Positions 10,701 to 19,874 of a stretch of 64,000 bases of DNA are shown here, piece after piece (the stretch's first letter is position 1; every line of letters begins with the position of its first letter). The translations under genes were made by a program, and so were the position numbers. A model generated the notes under the pieces. It was given only the letters and a program-made list of their open reading frames with translations. It was not told the DNA's origin and made no database searches. The stretch spans positions 128,748 to 192,747 of the forward strand of contig VSDK01007123.1 in NCBI GenBank assembly GCA_009767595.1, given 5' to 3'. Source of the DNA: Symbiodinium kawagutii (taxonomy: Eukaryota; Sar; Dinophyceae; Suessiales; Symbiodiniaceae).

Positions 10701-11989
10701 AGTGACATCGCGACACCAATCGCAGTTGATTGCTGACCCCCGGATGGGCAGATGTTAAGGGTGATCGAAAGCTGGTGTCATATTCACCTGCTCGCCAGAA
10801 ACTGAGAGTACTGAGACCCTTCTTGGCACGGTACAGCACAGGTACAAAAAGGCATAGAACGGCTGGTTTTAGTGCTGACTTCCTGGCTTGCAAAGTTGGT
10901 TCCCTGAAGTCAACCCAAGTCTGAAGGACAGGAGCAGCTCTGTGGATAAGGTGTGGACGGCATAGCCAAAAAGGTCAAACATATGGTGGTTTGGCAACTG
11001 AAACATGTTAAGATTGCAATGATAACTGCGAGTGCCAGGTGAACAGCCTCCAGCCACATCTGCATGGATTTGCAAGCATCAAACCTTCGAAGGTGCACCT
11101 TTTTTAGCAACAAAAATGGTCATCTGAGTCGTCTGATTTGCATCATAGAATTATCTAGGACCGATTTGAACCCCAAAGCTCAGCTGCTACGAATTCCAAA
11201 ATTACAGCAACTCTCAATAGCCTGGGTGCTAGAGCCCCTACTCACAGTGATCACAAGGGCTTTATGTATGGCGTATGGCAAATGCCATTCCTGGAAAGCA
11301 TCAAGCCTTGTTTAGTGAATACCGAAAGTGAAGTCCGTCCCTGTCAATCTCTACAAATATTTGATGAATATGTATTTCGATTGAGGGTACCTCGTGTAAG
11401 TGTGATTGACAGGCCCTTACCCTGAATTCAACATATCCAGAACTTTGCCGTGGATTTTAGAACCAAGAAAACAGAACCAACACAGTTTTTGGCTATGAGT
11501 CAACAATAATTGAGAATGGTGACTGATAACCCGCACTGGTGAATGACAACCGACAATAATGCTTGGTATGTTTCACCAGAGCCATTGTTCTCGACATCAT
11601 AAACGCAATCAAACATAACACCTTTGTAGTAGTACGGTGCCACCAATGCCTTGGACGTCCGTCAATTAGTGTCAGCCCTGGCTGCTGTTCACGCATGGCA
11701 TCATGCAACTAAAGATGCAAACAGCATGCTTACGTAGTTGCCACTTTCCTAGTCAATGATTCACCTCGAGTAACTTCCGAATTCTACTTGCAATCATTCC
11801 GAAGTCACAAAAATGAAACAGTGTCACCTATTGATGGCCCTTGCAAACATATCCCAAAGAGGGACGCAGGATTTCTTGGCTCCACACTGTGATAGCCGAG
11901 CTTCGGCATCGCAACTGGAGGTAGTGCCAGATCTGCTCCTCTGAAACACCAGGATTGGCCGCCAGTAGCTCCCTCACCAAAGCGTCCAT
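1117..11989 (-). CDS. Multi-exon gene: two CENP-V/GFA zinc domains plus an EGF-like domain
   Basis: Proposed exons in transcript order are 11989-11886, 10732-10563, 9255-9148, 9079-9041, 8564 to about 8467, 7990-7869, 6931-6834, 5285 to about 5211, 4617-4476, 4120-4035, 3743-3662, 3247-3198, 2466-2359, 1747-1572 and 1197-1117 (TGA). Tentative extra exons are 10445-10350 and 8238-8204. Most acceptors are AG; donors include GT, GC (6834, 1572) and probably GA (10563). Frames and phases agree at most junctions, and the Cys motifs of both GFA domains and all six Cys of the EGF domain appear only after joining. The product is roughly 550 residues. GFA domains bind zinc through Cys; some members act on glutathione-formaldehyde adducts, others (CENP-V) are chromatin proteins. 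EGF modules are normally extracellular, so the combination is odd. No signal peptide was seen. Function is unknown. Unresolved junctions are 10563/9255, 8467/7990 and 5211/4617. Confidence 0.85.
2067..2167. mobile_element. Introner-like element, family B (CTGGTTGGTGGTTT termini)
   Basis: It starts CTGGTTGGTGGTTTCAACC and ends with the near inverse ACCACCAAACACCAG, with the family's internal ACTAGGGAAAA motif. It lies inside the intron between the EGF exon (2359) and the next exon (1747). The 5' GT and 3' CAG could serve as splice sites. Confidence 0.7.
2359..3743 (-). CDS. Three exons forming one EGF-like domain
   Basis: Exon 3743-3662 ends with CTHQPCQNGG in phase 2. Exon 3247-3198 supplies TCVDLPNFQHRCECLF and ends in phase 1. 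Exon 2466-2359 begins GYSGENCEIF. Joined, they give a textbook six-cysteine EGF-like module: C-x4-C, NGGTC, CxC, GYSGxNCE. Each acceptor follows CAG and each donor is GT (GTCTGA, GTGCCT, GTGAGG). The last exon continues into a Ser/Ala-rich linker with an NAS and an NAT glycosylation-like site. Because the module is complete only after splicing across about 1.3 kb, chance is very unlikely. The upstream phase (GCA G + TG) also fits the end of the GFA-2 domain. Confidence 0.9.
3039..3150. repeat. AACC/AAGC tetranucleotide microsatellite
   Basis: Interspersed CAACCAAC, CAAGCAAG and CCAAG units run without interruption. They lie in the intron next to the central EGF exon. Confidence 0.85.
4035..7990 (-). 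CDS. GFA-2: second CENP-V/GFA domain of the GFA-EGF gene
   Basis: Exons in order: 7990-7869 (linker RPAWWDARPQRSS, then GYCSC, ending TGC AA before GTGGCC); 6931-6834 (K+QCSFEASLIPGEAQHCYCKLCRR); 5285 to about 5211 (WVPASVDTFRWT); 4617-4476 (RHFCAACGTDM, then GTLEDSDVF); 4120-4035 (YRVIHICCSM, KWYQLPDDDL). This reproduces the family order: first Cys pair, CxCxxCRR, the VP..F.W strand, FCxxCGT and GTLxD, then the HI...W tail. Exon ends TG + G (Trp) and AA + G (Lys) join exactly. The 5211/4617 junction needs a GC donor after CGCG; the strong GT donor at 5188 would shift the frame, so this junction is open. Confidence 0.88.
6460..6565. mobile_element. Family B inverted-repeat element
   Basis: It begins CTAGTTGGTGGTTCAACCCC and ends AACCAAACCACCAGCCAG. 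It lies in the intron between exons 6834 and 5285 of the GFA-EGF gene. Confidence 0.6.
6609..6710. mobile_element. Family B inverted-repeat element
   Basis: It begins CTAGTTGGTGGTTCGAAGCC, contains ACTAGGGAAAATAA and ends GAAACCACCAACCAG. It sits about 40 bases from the previous copy in the same intron. A more degenerate third copy continues to about 6796. Confidence 0.65.
8467..10732 (-). CDS. GFA-1: first CENP-V/GFA domain of the GFA-EGF gene
   Basis: Exon 10732-10563 encodes SRCHCGSCKLQCDFE and RCYCSNCRHFHSSSFAAYLP, the classical start of the fold. Exon 9255-9148 encodes RFMCGNCYTRLGIRG, matching FCxxCGTxL. Exon 9079-9041 (LSGDVRMIRNCP) and exon 8564 onward (LSYLCLGSVEDDTIPDHLALDP) supply the C-terminal part. 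Phases are 1 to 1 at 9148/9079 and at 9041/8564. The first exon probably ends ACA G before a GA donor, unless the optional exon 10445-10350 is included. That stretch is also open on the plus strand (DLASLPEPMDLQRL), so it stays uncertain. Compared with GFA-2 this copy lacks the HI...W tail. Confidence 0.82.
8838..8966. mobile_element. Family C inverted-repeat element (GTGGGTCAAAAC...TTGACCCATAGCCA)
   Basis: It begins ATGGCAGTGGGTCAAAACG and ends TTGACCCATAGCCACA, with internal TTAACCATTATTTTCCCT. It lies in the intron between exons 9041 and 8564 of the GFA-EGF gene. Confidence 0.7.
9424..9522. mobile_element. Degenerate family B element
   Basis: TTTGGCAGTTTCAAACCC and AAAACCACCAAGTA form weak ends, with the family's internal ATTAGCCAACCATCC. 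It is intronic in the GFA-EGF gene. Confidence 0.45.
11886..11989 (-). CDS. Probable first coding exon of the GFA-EGF gene
   Basis: The ATG at 11989 is preceded in frame by TGA. It opens MDALVRELLAANPGVSEEQI, a likely amphipathic helix, then WHYLQLRCRSSAIT. The proposed donor is GTGGAG after ACAGT. Its phase 2 fits the exon at 10732 and gives AITVNQLRLV before the first CHCG. Whether it truly belongs to this gene is inferred from strand, distance and phase only. An additional minus-strand patch at 10903-10788 (KSALKPAVLCLFVPV) could be an intervening exon, but its phase does not fit. Confidence 0.5.
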
Positions 11990-11999
11990 TCAGCGCTGG

Positions 12000-12654
12000 C
12001 AGCAGCGCAGTTAGTCACTCTGCGGCTTGGTGAAGCTGTTTCTGGACTTCCTGAGGATTTGATATCTGGGTATGACTGAGTATGCCTTGCCATGACTGGG
12101 TATGACCGCGTAGAATTGAAAGTACTGGGTACTGTTCTGGGTATTGGGTACTGGTCTGTCTTTTTCCATGATACCCAATGGTCAATGAGGAAGTTGTGCA
12201 TCAATCAGTGGTACCACTGGAAAAAGCTCAATCCCAATATTTGTTGATCTGTTCTGAAAGGAAAACCAACAGCAGTAGAGTGGCACCCGCTTCAGGAAAA
12301 TGACCCTCAAGCAGAGTTGAGCAACATCACTGTACCCAAAAAAGGCGCTGTGTGTGTGCAGTATCATTCGACGGGGACACCTCTAATTGCTTGAGCCGAC
12401 TAGGCCCTACAGACATTTTGACAGCTGGCTGCAACTTAATCTGACTTCCTGAATTACCCTCTGGTAAGCCATTTATAGATGGTTTATATAAATGATGATG
12501 TTCAATTTCCAGGCTGGTTTACTCTACTAAAGGATAAACTGAAGAAAATTGCTGCCTCCTCAAGCTTGGAAGCTTGCTCTTAAGTCAGTTGAATCATGTT
12601 GAGTATTTTCTCGTCTTTTCTGATCTCTTATCAATTCACAGCTCAAATCCATGA
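12000..12654. other. No confident gene
   Basis: A minus-strand open patch at 12367-12182 has weak protein character. A partial family D element end (TACCCTCTGGTAAGCC) lies near 12457. Nothing else stands out. Confidence 0.4.
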
Positions 12655-12759
12655 TTGGATCCTCACTTGTATGGCTGCTTGTCAACTTGGAACCCGTACT
12701 TGAAGGCTACTGCTACAGTTTTTCGCCATCTCGCTAGGTTCAAACTGTTGAGCGCTAAG

Positions 12760-12852
12760 CAAAACACACGACCATCTGCTACAACCACTGAACAGCGCTC
12801 GACCAGGGGTAGCGGCCAGGCCCTTATGCAACCGCTCAGTAGGCAGGGTACG
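12760..12852 (+). CDS. Plus-strand coding exon, unrecognised
   Basis: This is a GC-rich exon after GCTAAG, ending ACG before the strong donor GTGAGTGC. The preferred frame gives a basic, Ser/Thr-rich stretch (TEQRSTRGSGQALMQPLS). A second frame is also open, so the peptide is uncertain. A following patch at about 12893-12993 may be the next exon. Confidence 0.45.
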
Positions 12853-13149
12853 GTGAGTGCTTCCTGATCATCCAACTAATCTAAACTCTTACAGTGACAC
12901 CTGCAATCTGGGGAAGCCGAGATTACCTGTGTGGGCATCGAACCTGTGGTGCTGAGAAAACCGCCGGCCGAGAACCACCAGCATTCTTACGGTGCCTTTC
13001 TGGACCTTACTTCATGGTGGTTTCTCAGGATAATTAGGGAACTTAGGGGGTTTATTTCTATGAAATGTTGAACAAATTGTTGGTTTATTTCTATGAAATG
13101 TTGAACATCTGGATGATAACTGGGGGTGCCCCAAACTGGCTTGAGAACC

Positions 13150-13340
13150 GACCGCATCTATTTAGATACATCTTTCCGGATTTTCTGGAAGATCTCCTTT
13201 GCAGTTTCCCGTCCTCATAGCCATCGCACTCTCCTGTCAGCTTGGTCCTGCAGCACATGATCAGCGCTAGGCAGCTGGATCCCCGTGGTTTGGGTCGAGG
13301 TGGTGGCTGCATCGCTGACAGCTGAAGAGCTGGTGGTTTT
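13150..13340 (-). CDS. Ambiguous coding patch, probably minus strand
   Basis: Minus-strand reading after CTCTTCAG gives SDAATTSTQTTGIQLPSADH, then VLQDQ before a possible GA donor. The plus strand is also open (MISARQLDPRGLGRGGG). It is bounded on both sides by degenerate family A repeat sequence (13014-13090 and 13400-13490). Confidence 0.35.
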
Positions 13341-13399
13341 TGCTCAACTATGTAAAGCTGTGGGTGTTTCTCAATCCAGTTTGGGAGTTTGGAGTTTGG

Positions 13400-13490
13400 G
13401 AACCCCAAAATTATGATTGGTTTATTATTATAAATGGTTAATATATTAAAGGATGATTTGAGGGTACCCCTATTTTGGGAAACCACCAAG
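13400..13490. mobile_element. Half copy of family A element
   Basis: It contains TTGGTTTATTATTATAAATGG and ends GGTACCCCTATTTTGGGAAACCACC, the family A right end. A matching left end (GGTGGTTTCTCAGGATAA) lies at about 13018, with the coding patch between them. Confidence 0.6.
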
Positions 13491-14272
13491 TATTAGATAA
13501 ACAGAGGCAAACCAAAAAATGTTTGGATTAGTGAACCATGTGGACCATCAATATTAATCACCAATTCATACAATTGTTCGGATTCAGGAATGAGTTGACC
13601 ATCCCTAGTGGTATACGCTGGTGCAGGAGTTCTTCGATCAACATGACTCTGCTGATTGTTGTCCTATTCTCATGTGTTTGGATATCTTGAAGTCTTCCTG
13701 ACACCTTGCTGATCCCTGAAGTTCAACGCTCTGGAATCTTCATCGAACTCAAAAAAGGAGGCCCTGAGGAAGCAAAACATATCCTCATGACTGGGTCAAA
13801 CTGATTGGACGATGGGTTGCTTCAGGCCGGATATGATAATGCGCATTTGCCAGAGCACTTTTGACATGCTCATATCTAGAGAAATTATGAGTAAGGAATT
13901 GTCTTGCAGCATAGTCCTCACACGTCTTCACCATTCAGAATTACAGGGATGTGATACGGATCTGGCCATGCCTTATCGTACACCGCACTCGTGCTTTTTT
14001 GATGCAAAATCATTTATGAACGCACGCTACATGATTTTGATGTAATTATTCACTAAGACATGATATAATGCAATGCTTGCAGGAAACACACCACGATTCA
14101 TAGCCAAGCTGTTTGCAAACATCCACGGTGCAACCCATTGAAGAACTGCTATGTGCATGTCCCCGCCCGTCATTTTTTGTCAGTCAATTTGTTGGTATGT
14201 TCATCCCTACACTTGGAGTGAGGATTGTTGTTGCTGCTGCTCAGGTTCCATGTTGTTTACCCAGCAAAACAG

Positions 14273-14338
14273 GTTGAGCTTCAGCACTGGTCCCTCAGCA
14301 ACAGTGCTCGGTCAAAAGCAAGGCTGGAAGAGCGATAA
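14273..14338 (+). CDS. Terminal exon of an unrecognised plus-strand gene
   Basis: After the acceptor AAAACAG the frame reads VELQHWSLSNSARSKARLEE and stops at TAA. Codons are ordinary and the peptide is helix-like. Upstream exons were not identified with certainty; 12760-12852 may belong to the same gene. Confidence 0.5.
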   Translation, partial: VELQHWSLSNSARSKARLEER

Positions 14339-14384
14339 ATCTGGATGGTTGATGGGTACTCTGATGAGTCATTCGAATCAATTG

Positions 14385-14512
14385 GGTATATATGTTATGG
14401 ATGCTTCTCAATCTAGGGTTACCCCTACATCATCCATTATTCATCATGTATGGTAATAAATCAACTATTTTGGGGTACCCCTTTTTTCAAGAAAGAACCA
14501 TTTACAAGGTTC
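14385..14512. mobile_element. Family A element, degenerate
   Basis: Ends GGATGCTTCTCAATCTAGGG and CTTTTTTCAAGAAAGAACC surround the internal GGTAATAAATCAACTATTTT, which matches the inverted family A core. Confidence 0.5.
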
Positions 14513-14709
14513 ATCCCTATACTTGCTGATATGGTAATCATTGGGGATTGATGGGGATTAGTTGTATACCTTATAACTATGGTTTGATGGTCGATACAGC
14601 ATCCCCTCCTGTTTCAACCACAGAAACCAAGGCTTTTGCTTCCACTGCCCGTCTCGACGCGGTAGGGTTTAAGTTCAAATATCAAATGACCTGGTGACAG
14701 AGGCGGCAG

Positions 14710-14760
14710 AACGAAGCTCTCCTCAACTTCAAGTTGTACGAGCTGCCGATTTGCCCCTGA
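14710..14760 (+). CDS. Short terminal exon candidate
   Basis: After GGCGGCAG the frame reads NEALLNFKLYELPICP and then TGA. It is short but strongly protein-like. A different plus frame over 14694-14882 is also open. Confidence 0.35.
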   Translation, partial: NEALLNFKLYELPICP

Positions 14761-15367
14761 GGCCGAACCAAACAAAGCATCGATTCCCTACCTTCCCCAG
14801 GGGGTTTCTAGCAGGGAATCTTCCGGGCAATGGACATCGAAATGGTTTTGTTCGGAGGATGATGCATGGGATAAACTCCTAAAATGACTGGTGTCACCAC
14901 TGAAGTGGTCACTTTTAACCATGCTTGGGAGCACACCATTTAGCAGCACGTACCCCTTGAGATGGACTGTTGACCCATGTGCTGGAATCTTCAGGACAGG
15001 CGGTGCATCATCATGACCAGGAAAGGATGAATCACATGAAGAGGGAGATCAACAATGATAAATTGATGCGCTGATGGCTTCAGAAGTTTTGATCGCAAGC
15101 AGTCCTGAATCAATTCTCAGGAAACAAAGAAATGAAACAAACCATGGATCACTGACATCTGATGTGGTGGCTTTCGAGAAGAACCTAGCATCAACTGTCC
15201 CAACATGTGTCAACATAGATTATATCTGGCATTGCATAATTGGTAGTTAGCCTAGTGAACCATAGTTATAAATATATATTCCAACATATTCCAACCAACC
15301 AAACTCTTCCCCTTCATTTGGTGACACTGAAAACCGCAGCAAGGTGCTGGACATGTATAACGAGCAG

Positions 15368-15437
15368 TGACCCCGCTCTCAATCCCGCTGACCTCTACAC
15401 CAGGTGGCATAGCCTGAAAGGATCGAACCAACAGTAG
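15368..15437 (+). CDS. Terminal exon with NPAD motif
   Basis: After GAGCAG, in phase 2, the frame reads DPALNPADLYTRWHSLKGSN, QQ and TAG. NPADLxTR resembles the segment after RNase H in LTR-retrotransposon polyproteins. That is an association by motif only, so it may be a retroelement relic or an unrelated gene end. Confidence 0.45.
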
Positions 15438-15770
15438 CTATCTAACAACCCAGCTTGTAAAGCACAGACCGATGCTACAAGTAGTGTGATTTGGTGGTCA
15501 CATTACTATTCTTCCGAATGTAAATCATCGATTGCTTGCTCATGAAGCGCTATGTCACATCTGTCAAAGTTAATATTATCCAGGTGATCATCAATTTTCA
15601 TTTTCAGTGATTCCATCATATTGGCAGCATACAAGGACTATGTTATTCAGAGCCCCATTGCATAAACCAGTATGAATCAAATATAACTCACATATCTCGG
15701 CTACCAATTGGTTCGATCCCGGTAGCTCCAAGTGGCTCCCCCTTTAAATGGATGAAATGGGATACCCAAC

Positions 15771-15856
15771 CACTCCCAACCACTGGTCACAGCCTCTGGA
15801 ACGGTCCACTCGGTGTCGAATAAAAAGTCGAGCAATTCACCCAGCTTCAGGGTGGC
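15771..15856 (-). CDS. Minus-strand exon, unrecognised
   Basis: The acceptor GTGCTTCAG is followed by ATLKLGELLDFLFDTEWTVP, then EAVTSGWEW. The donor is GTTGGG at 15770 or at 15780. The frame stays open to TAG at 15701. The peptide is clearly protein-like, but no family was recognised. Confidence 0.6.
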
Positions 15857-16113
15857 CTGAAGCACGGAGAACCATGGGAAAATCCTGGGAAACCCGTGTA
15901 GTTGGTGATTGAGACAAGGCTTTCTTGTAGATTCTCCTATCAACCCAGTGAGCAATCTTTAAAACTTGCCATGTGCTGAGTCTTCACATTTCAGCCGCTT
16001 CAGCCCGCTTCATTATGGTTTCCTCTGTCGCCAATTATTGCACATGAAACTCCACAGCCCAAGTTGTCCAAACTGTACCGCTAAACCATAAGATTGTACA
16101 TGATTGTACGTAC

Positions 16114-16183
16114 TCATTTCAGCCGCTTCAGCACGCAGAATCTCCGGCAGGGGTCAACCACGGTGTTGTCATGGATTGAACTT
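16114..16183 (-). CDS. Terminal exon of a minus-strand gene
   Basis: After the acceptor CCGCCAG the frame reads SSIHDNTVVDPCRRFCVLKR, LK and TGA. It may be the 3' end of the transcript that also uses an exon further right. It lies about 260 bases from exon 15856 and so belongs to a separate gene. Confidence 0.5.
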
Positions 16184-16189
16184 CTGGCG

Positions 16190-17370
16190 GTACCAACTGA
16201 ACTCAGCCAACAACTTCCAGCGACAAAGGTGCTACTTCCAACAACTGGATGTACTACTGGCAGTTCTTTCCAACAACTTCCAACAAAACTGTGGAAAGAA
16301 CTTCTTCCAACGAAAATGCTACCTGTGCTGTTGATGGACCAAAGGAACTAGCGGAAACTGTGTTGAGACACAAGAGGCACTTTTTGCGCATTGGACGTTC
16401 ATTGAAAGCTAATCAGGCACCTCATTAGGTTTTCGTCTGCCTACGCAAGAAAATTAACACACCCAACTTGTAGAAACACCGAGATTCTCTAGCTAAATCA
16501 ATGCACCAAGTTGTAACCAAAGCATCTCCAAACGTATGACCCTGTTCGGAGCGTGATCTTCACAAGCTGCCCGAGGCCACGTGACCTTTGCAATCCCATT
16601 CGCCACTTGTCACGTTAAACCATGGAGGTGGCCCTGGTGGGGAAACCACCATGTGTCCTTGTTGCCCTCTTCATTTCTCCAATGGTGATAGCTGATTGGC
16701 TGGTAGTGTTGTTAGGTGCTTGCAGGCTTGATTCCATGCGCATGCATAGATACACAAACAGATTTTGGATATCAACAAATCTGCATACAGTCTGACACGC
16801 CATACATTTGAACCTGTGAATATGTCTGTATATTCAAATATATTTATATATAGGATGGTTGTTGGTTAATGAGTGACCCTTCCCCAAATACACCTGGACA
16901 CTCAGCAAATGTAGATGATAACTATCAGAACCAACAATTCCATAAGCCAATTTACCTATCTCGGATATGTTCTTTGACTCTAAGCTTAAGGAATCACAAT
17001 GTTTGAAGACTTGGGCTTCCGTTGATAGATCTATCTAATCTCTGTGCAACCGGCGACTTTAACTCCGTGAAGCAATGACGGCGTCCAATCTGATATTACC
17101 AATTCAATGCTAATTATTGCTATAAGCAGTATCTACCGTGTTTATATATGTTATGTTATAGCCGCGACAAGCCATAGACAACGATGTTTGATCATTAGTT
17201 TGACAAAGTAATAACCATAATTCACCGTTTTTGACCAGGACTAACCAGTCTTGAACCATGATCAACCAAGTTCTCAAGCCGTGATCAAGTAATTGCCGAC
17301 AATTAACAATTATATAACAATTTAACAATTGACATTCATGATTAACAATCAACAATTTCAACCATTGATT
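16190..17370. other. Mostly no gene seen
   Basis: A TTCCAACAACTTCCA-rich repeat covers about 16215-16310. At 16622 a plus-strand 57-codon ORF has one hydrophobic stretch (CVLVALFISPMVIADWLVVL). The minus strand is open over the same bases, so I do not call it. The rest is AT-rich. Confidence 0.4.
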
Positions 17371-17379
17371 GACCATCTT

Positions 17380-17532
17380 ATTGCCTTTCAAGTTCACCAC
17401 GCTCCAACAGACTGTATCGGGCGCTACCTCCAAGGTGATCAAGTTGGCAGTGACGCTTTCGTCCGTTCGCGGAGCAAACCTCGCGGGGCACAGAACCGGC
17501 GCCAGCATTCTGAGGGGAAGTCATGCTGTTGA
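17380..17532. other. GC-rich exon-like patch, strand undecided
   Basis: It is open in several frames on both strands. The minus frame gives FAPRTDESVTANLITLEV before a good GTAGCG donor. One plus frame ends KSCC and TGA. Composition shows that an exon is here, but the sequence alone does not settle the strand. Confidence 0.4.
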
Positions 17533-18012
17533 CCTGGCGATCGCAACAAAAATGACGGTTAATAGTCAACAAGGGTTAGTTGATGGTTTGTTCATGGCTA
17601 TGAGTGCAAGTCCACTTCACCTTTGGCCCAGGCAATTGAAAACCTCAGCAGTGTCAGATGGTTGCATCATCCTAACCATCTAATGATGTAGGTTTATTCC
17701 CCCAAGTGATCCATGCGGACCAGAATGACTCACAGAAAGTCGCATGAAAATCCACGACCAGTTCAACCTTGGACAATGACTAATTCATCCTCCCAGGCTG
17801 TGTCAGGTCCCCAGAAAGCCCTCGTTGAGGATCCAACATGGTCCCCAGCATTACCAGGTAGCTCCAGCATGTCATGACCCCCAAGCACTTGAATGGTAAA
17901 CTGTGGCGGAGAATGTTGCCTCCAAAAGTGATGATGATTATTATTATTATTATTATTGCTAATTCTTACTACCATGTGTATCATTTGCTATAATGATTTT
18001 AATAAAGCCCAC

Positions 18013-18151
18013 CAGCGGTCCATTTCTTCAGAGCATCAAACTGCTCCCCTGAAAACCCTGAGCTGCTGCACCCCGGCCGCCTGTGCGAAAGCTCATTCCA
18101 ATTGTCAGGCTTCCAGCAGAATGGATTCGACCTCAGGGCTGCAGGCTTCAC
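18013..18151 (-). CDS. Exon, probably minus strand
   Basis: The acceptor CCACCAG and donor GCTG/GTGGGC bracket a phase 0 to 1 exon reading NPFCWKPDNWNELSHRRPGC, then GFSGEQFDALKKW. The plus strand is also open (LSGFQQNGFDLRAAGFTWW), with weaker borders. No family was recognised. Confidence 0.5.
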
Positions 18152-18663
18152 CTGGTGGAACCAGCACCAGCTGGACCCAGTCATCACCAGTGAGTAGCGG
18201 AAGGAACAATACAAGGAACCTCAGGTTGATCGCCTCAAATCTGATATAGCGAAAATTACCAGATTCAATCAATGGGACCAATCTACAAATGATAGGTGTG
18301 GTACTTCCAGTTCAGCTTGCCTCCAAACACTGGACAAAAAACTAAAGGTGCTGCTACTACGTTCAACTAAGTCATGGCCATGTGCGTGGTACATGTCATT
18401 GCGCAATCAATGCCACTTTGATCTTTTGCACTGAGCCCCCTTCTAGAGAAGTCTGCTGCCTGGACGAAGACACATGGTAGTAGTACATAGTGTGCCACAG
18501 TGGCTTGAGACATGCTCTGTGCTTTCAGGCAGCCTTGTCGAGATAAACATCGACAACTGAGGTATTCAGGAAAAAGAACTGTGCTACTGTGATCTGCAAT
18601 GCCCTCATACCTATGGCTCTAATCTTCTAAAAACACTGTTGGAGTAGCATCACTACGTCTCAG

Positions 18664-18825
18664 ATTCCCACTTCAAGAAGGGAAACGATGCAAAGAGACG
18701 CCGATCTTCTTTCACGTTGTCCTGCACGACTCACGGATGAATCCTTCAAGCGACTGCAAAGCCCAAGGGCAGATTCATTGCATTGTTTGCGTGCAAAGAG
18801 CAATCTGGTTTGTTCAATGCAATGA
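18664..18825 (+). CDS. Plus-strand exon, unrecognised
   Basis: After ACGTCTCAG the frame reads IPTSRRETMQRDADLLSRCP, then ARLTDESFKRLQ. It remains open to TGA at 18825, although a donor may occur earlier. The minus strand is open too but less protein-like. Confidence 0.45.
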   Translation: MPTSRRETMQRDADLLSRCPARLTDESFKRLQSPRADSLHCLRAKSNLVCSMQ

Positions 18826-19299
18826 CTTTCCAAACAATCTGTACTAAGATGGATGACAAATCTCATAGAATGTTTCAACTAGTTCCTACGGTATGATTTG
18901 AATGTCTTGCCGTTGCTTTAGGAATTGCTATAAAATCAAACAAGTGCTGCATACAGCATACTGTTGTTTCAGAATTGTCACAACGTGTTGTTCATCATGA
19001 ACATGAAGTACCGGGAACCCCAATTTGATAATGCAACCACCGTGTCTGTTCATTATTTTCTCCAAATAGGGTAACTGGTTGTAGCCAAATGGACAAGCAC
19101 CTATAGCCCGCCACAACCTGATTATCCGCCTCCCGCATGTAAAGCATCCACACATTGTACCAATCTAGCTCAATTTCCCAGCAGCTTCATATGTGATTCT
19201 CTTGAGCCATAGACTCATGCTGAACGCTAAGCTCACCACCTTCTCAAACAAGCTGTGGGTAAATCCTTGAACAACGGAGCTTTGCCAACAGATTGCGAG

Positions 19300-19382
19300 C
19301 TATCGCAAATGGCATCCCCAAGGTTGCGACCGCTACATGGCTAACCGCCGGCATTGGGCCAAGTCCCTGCCGCCTTCACCAA
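19300..19382 (+). CDS. Plus-strand exon, unrecognised
   Basis: Bordered by GCGAG and GTTGAA, in phase 2 to 1, it reads YRKWHPQGCDRYMANRRHWA, then KSLPPSP. Two other plus frames are open downstream (AAFTKLNKAWLISPTWSGG), so a second exon may overlap or follow. Confidence 0.45.
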
Positions 19383-19479
19383 GTTGAACAAGGCCTGGTT
19401 GATCAGCCCCACCTGGAGTGGAGGGACCACGGTGACTGGCTTTGGTCCCACCATGGTCGGGATTCATCATGCTGGGAGT

Positions 19480-19700
19480 GGTGCTTCATGGTGGCGAATG
19501 ATGAGTAAAATCAATCAAGATGGTTTAATGATGGTTCAATGATGGCTCATGATGGTAGCCATGTTTCATGATGGCTGATGGTTCAATGAAACACCATGAA
19601 ACATGGTTACCATCATGAAACCATCATTAAACCATGTTCATCAATGGTTACCATCAGCCATCATGGTTACCATCATTTTCATGATGCTTTGATTCATCAT
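19480..19700. repeat. Inverted repeat built on ATGGTTTCATGATGG-like units
   Basis: GATGGTAGCCATGTTTCATG on the left is mirrored by CATGAAACATGGTTACCATC on the right. Further ATGGTT/AACCAT units could fold into a long hairpin. Confidence 0.7.
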
Positions 19701-19746
19701 TGATGAACGGAAAATCCAATCTGTTACGGGATGCCAGGGGATCCAG

Positions 19747-19870
19747 GGATCTCAACACAGATCTGATGCTGCTCGGCCGCACCCGCCTGCAATTGGCAGG
19801 TTTTCAGCTGTCGGAGTTGGTCCCTGGGAGCCACCGTTGCGGTGTGATTCACCCGTCACTTCACCGGTGA
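19747..19870 (+). CDS. Plus-strand exon, probably terminal
   Basis: After GGATCCAG, in phase 2, the frame reads DLNTDLMLLGRTRLQLAGFQ, then LSELVPGSHRCGVIHPS, and stops at TGA. GT donors inside (GTTTTC, GTGTGA) could end it earlier. No family was recognised. Confidence 0.5.
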
Positions 19871-19874
19871 CGTT

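Noticed and set aside
17329..17532. Plus ORF ending KSCC, reminiscent of a Rab double-cysteine tail
   Set aside because: No GTPase motif (G1-G5) was found nearby, and other frames on both strands are equally open. The tail alone is not evidence.
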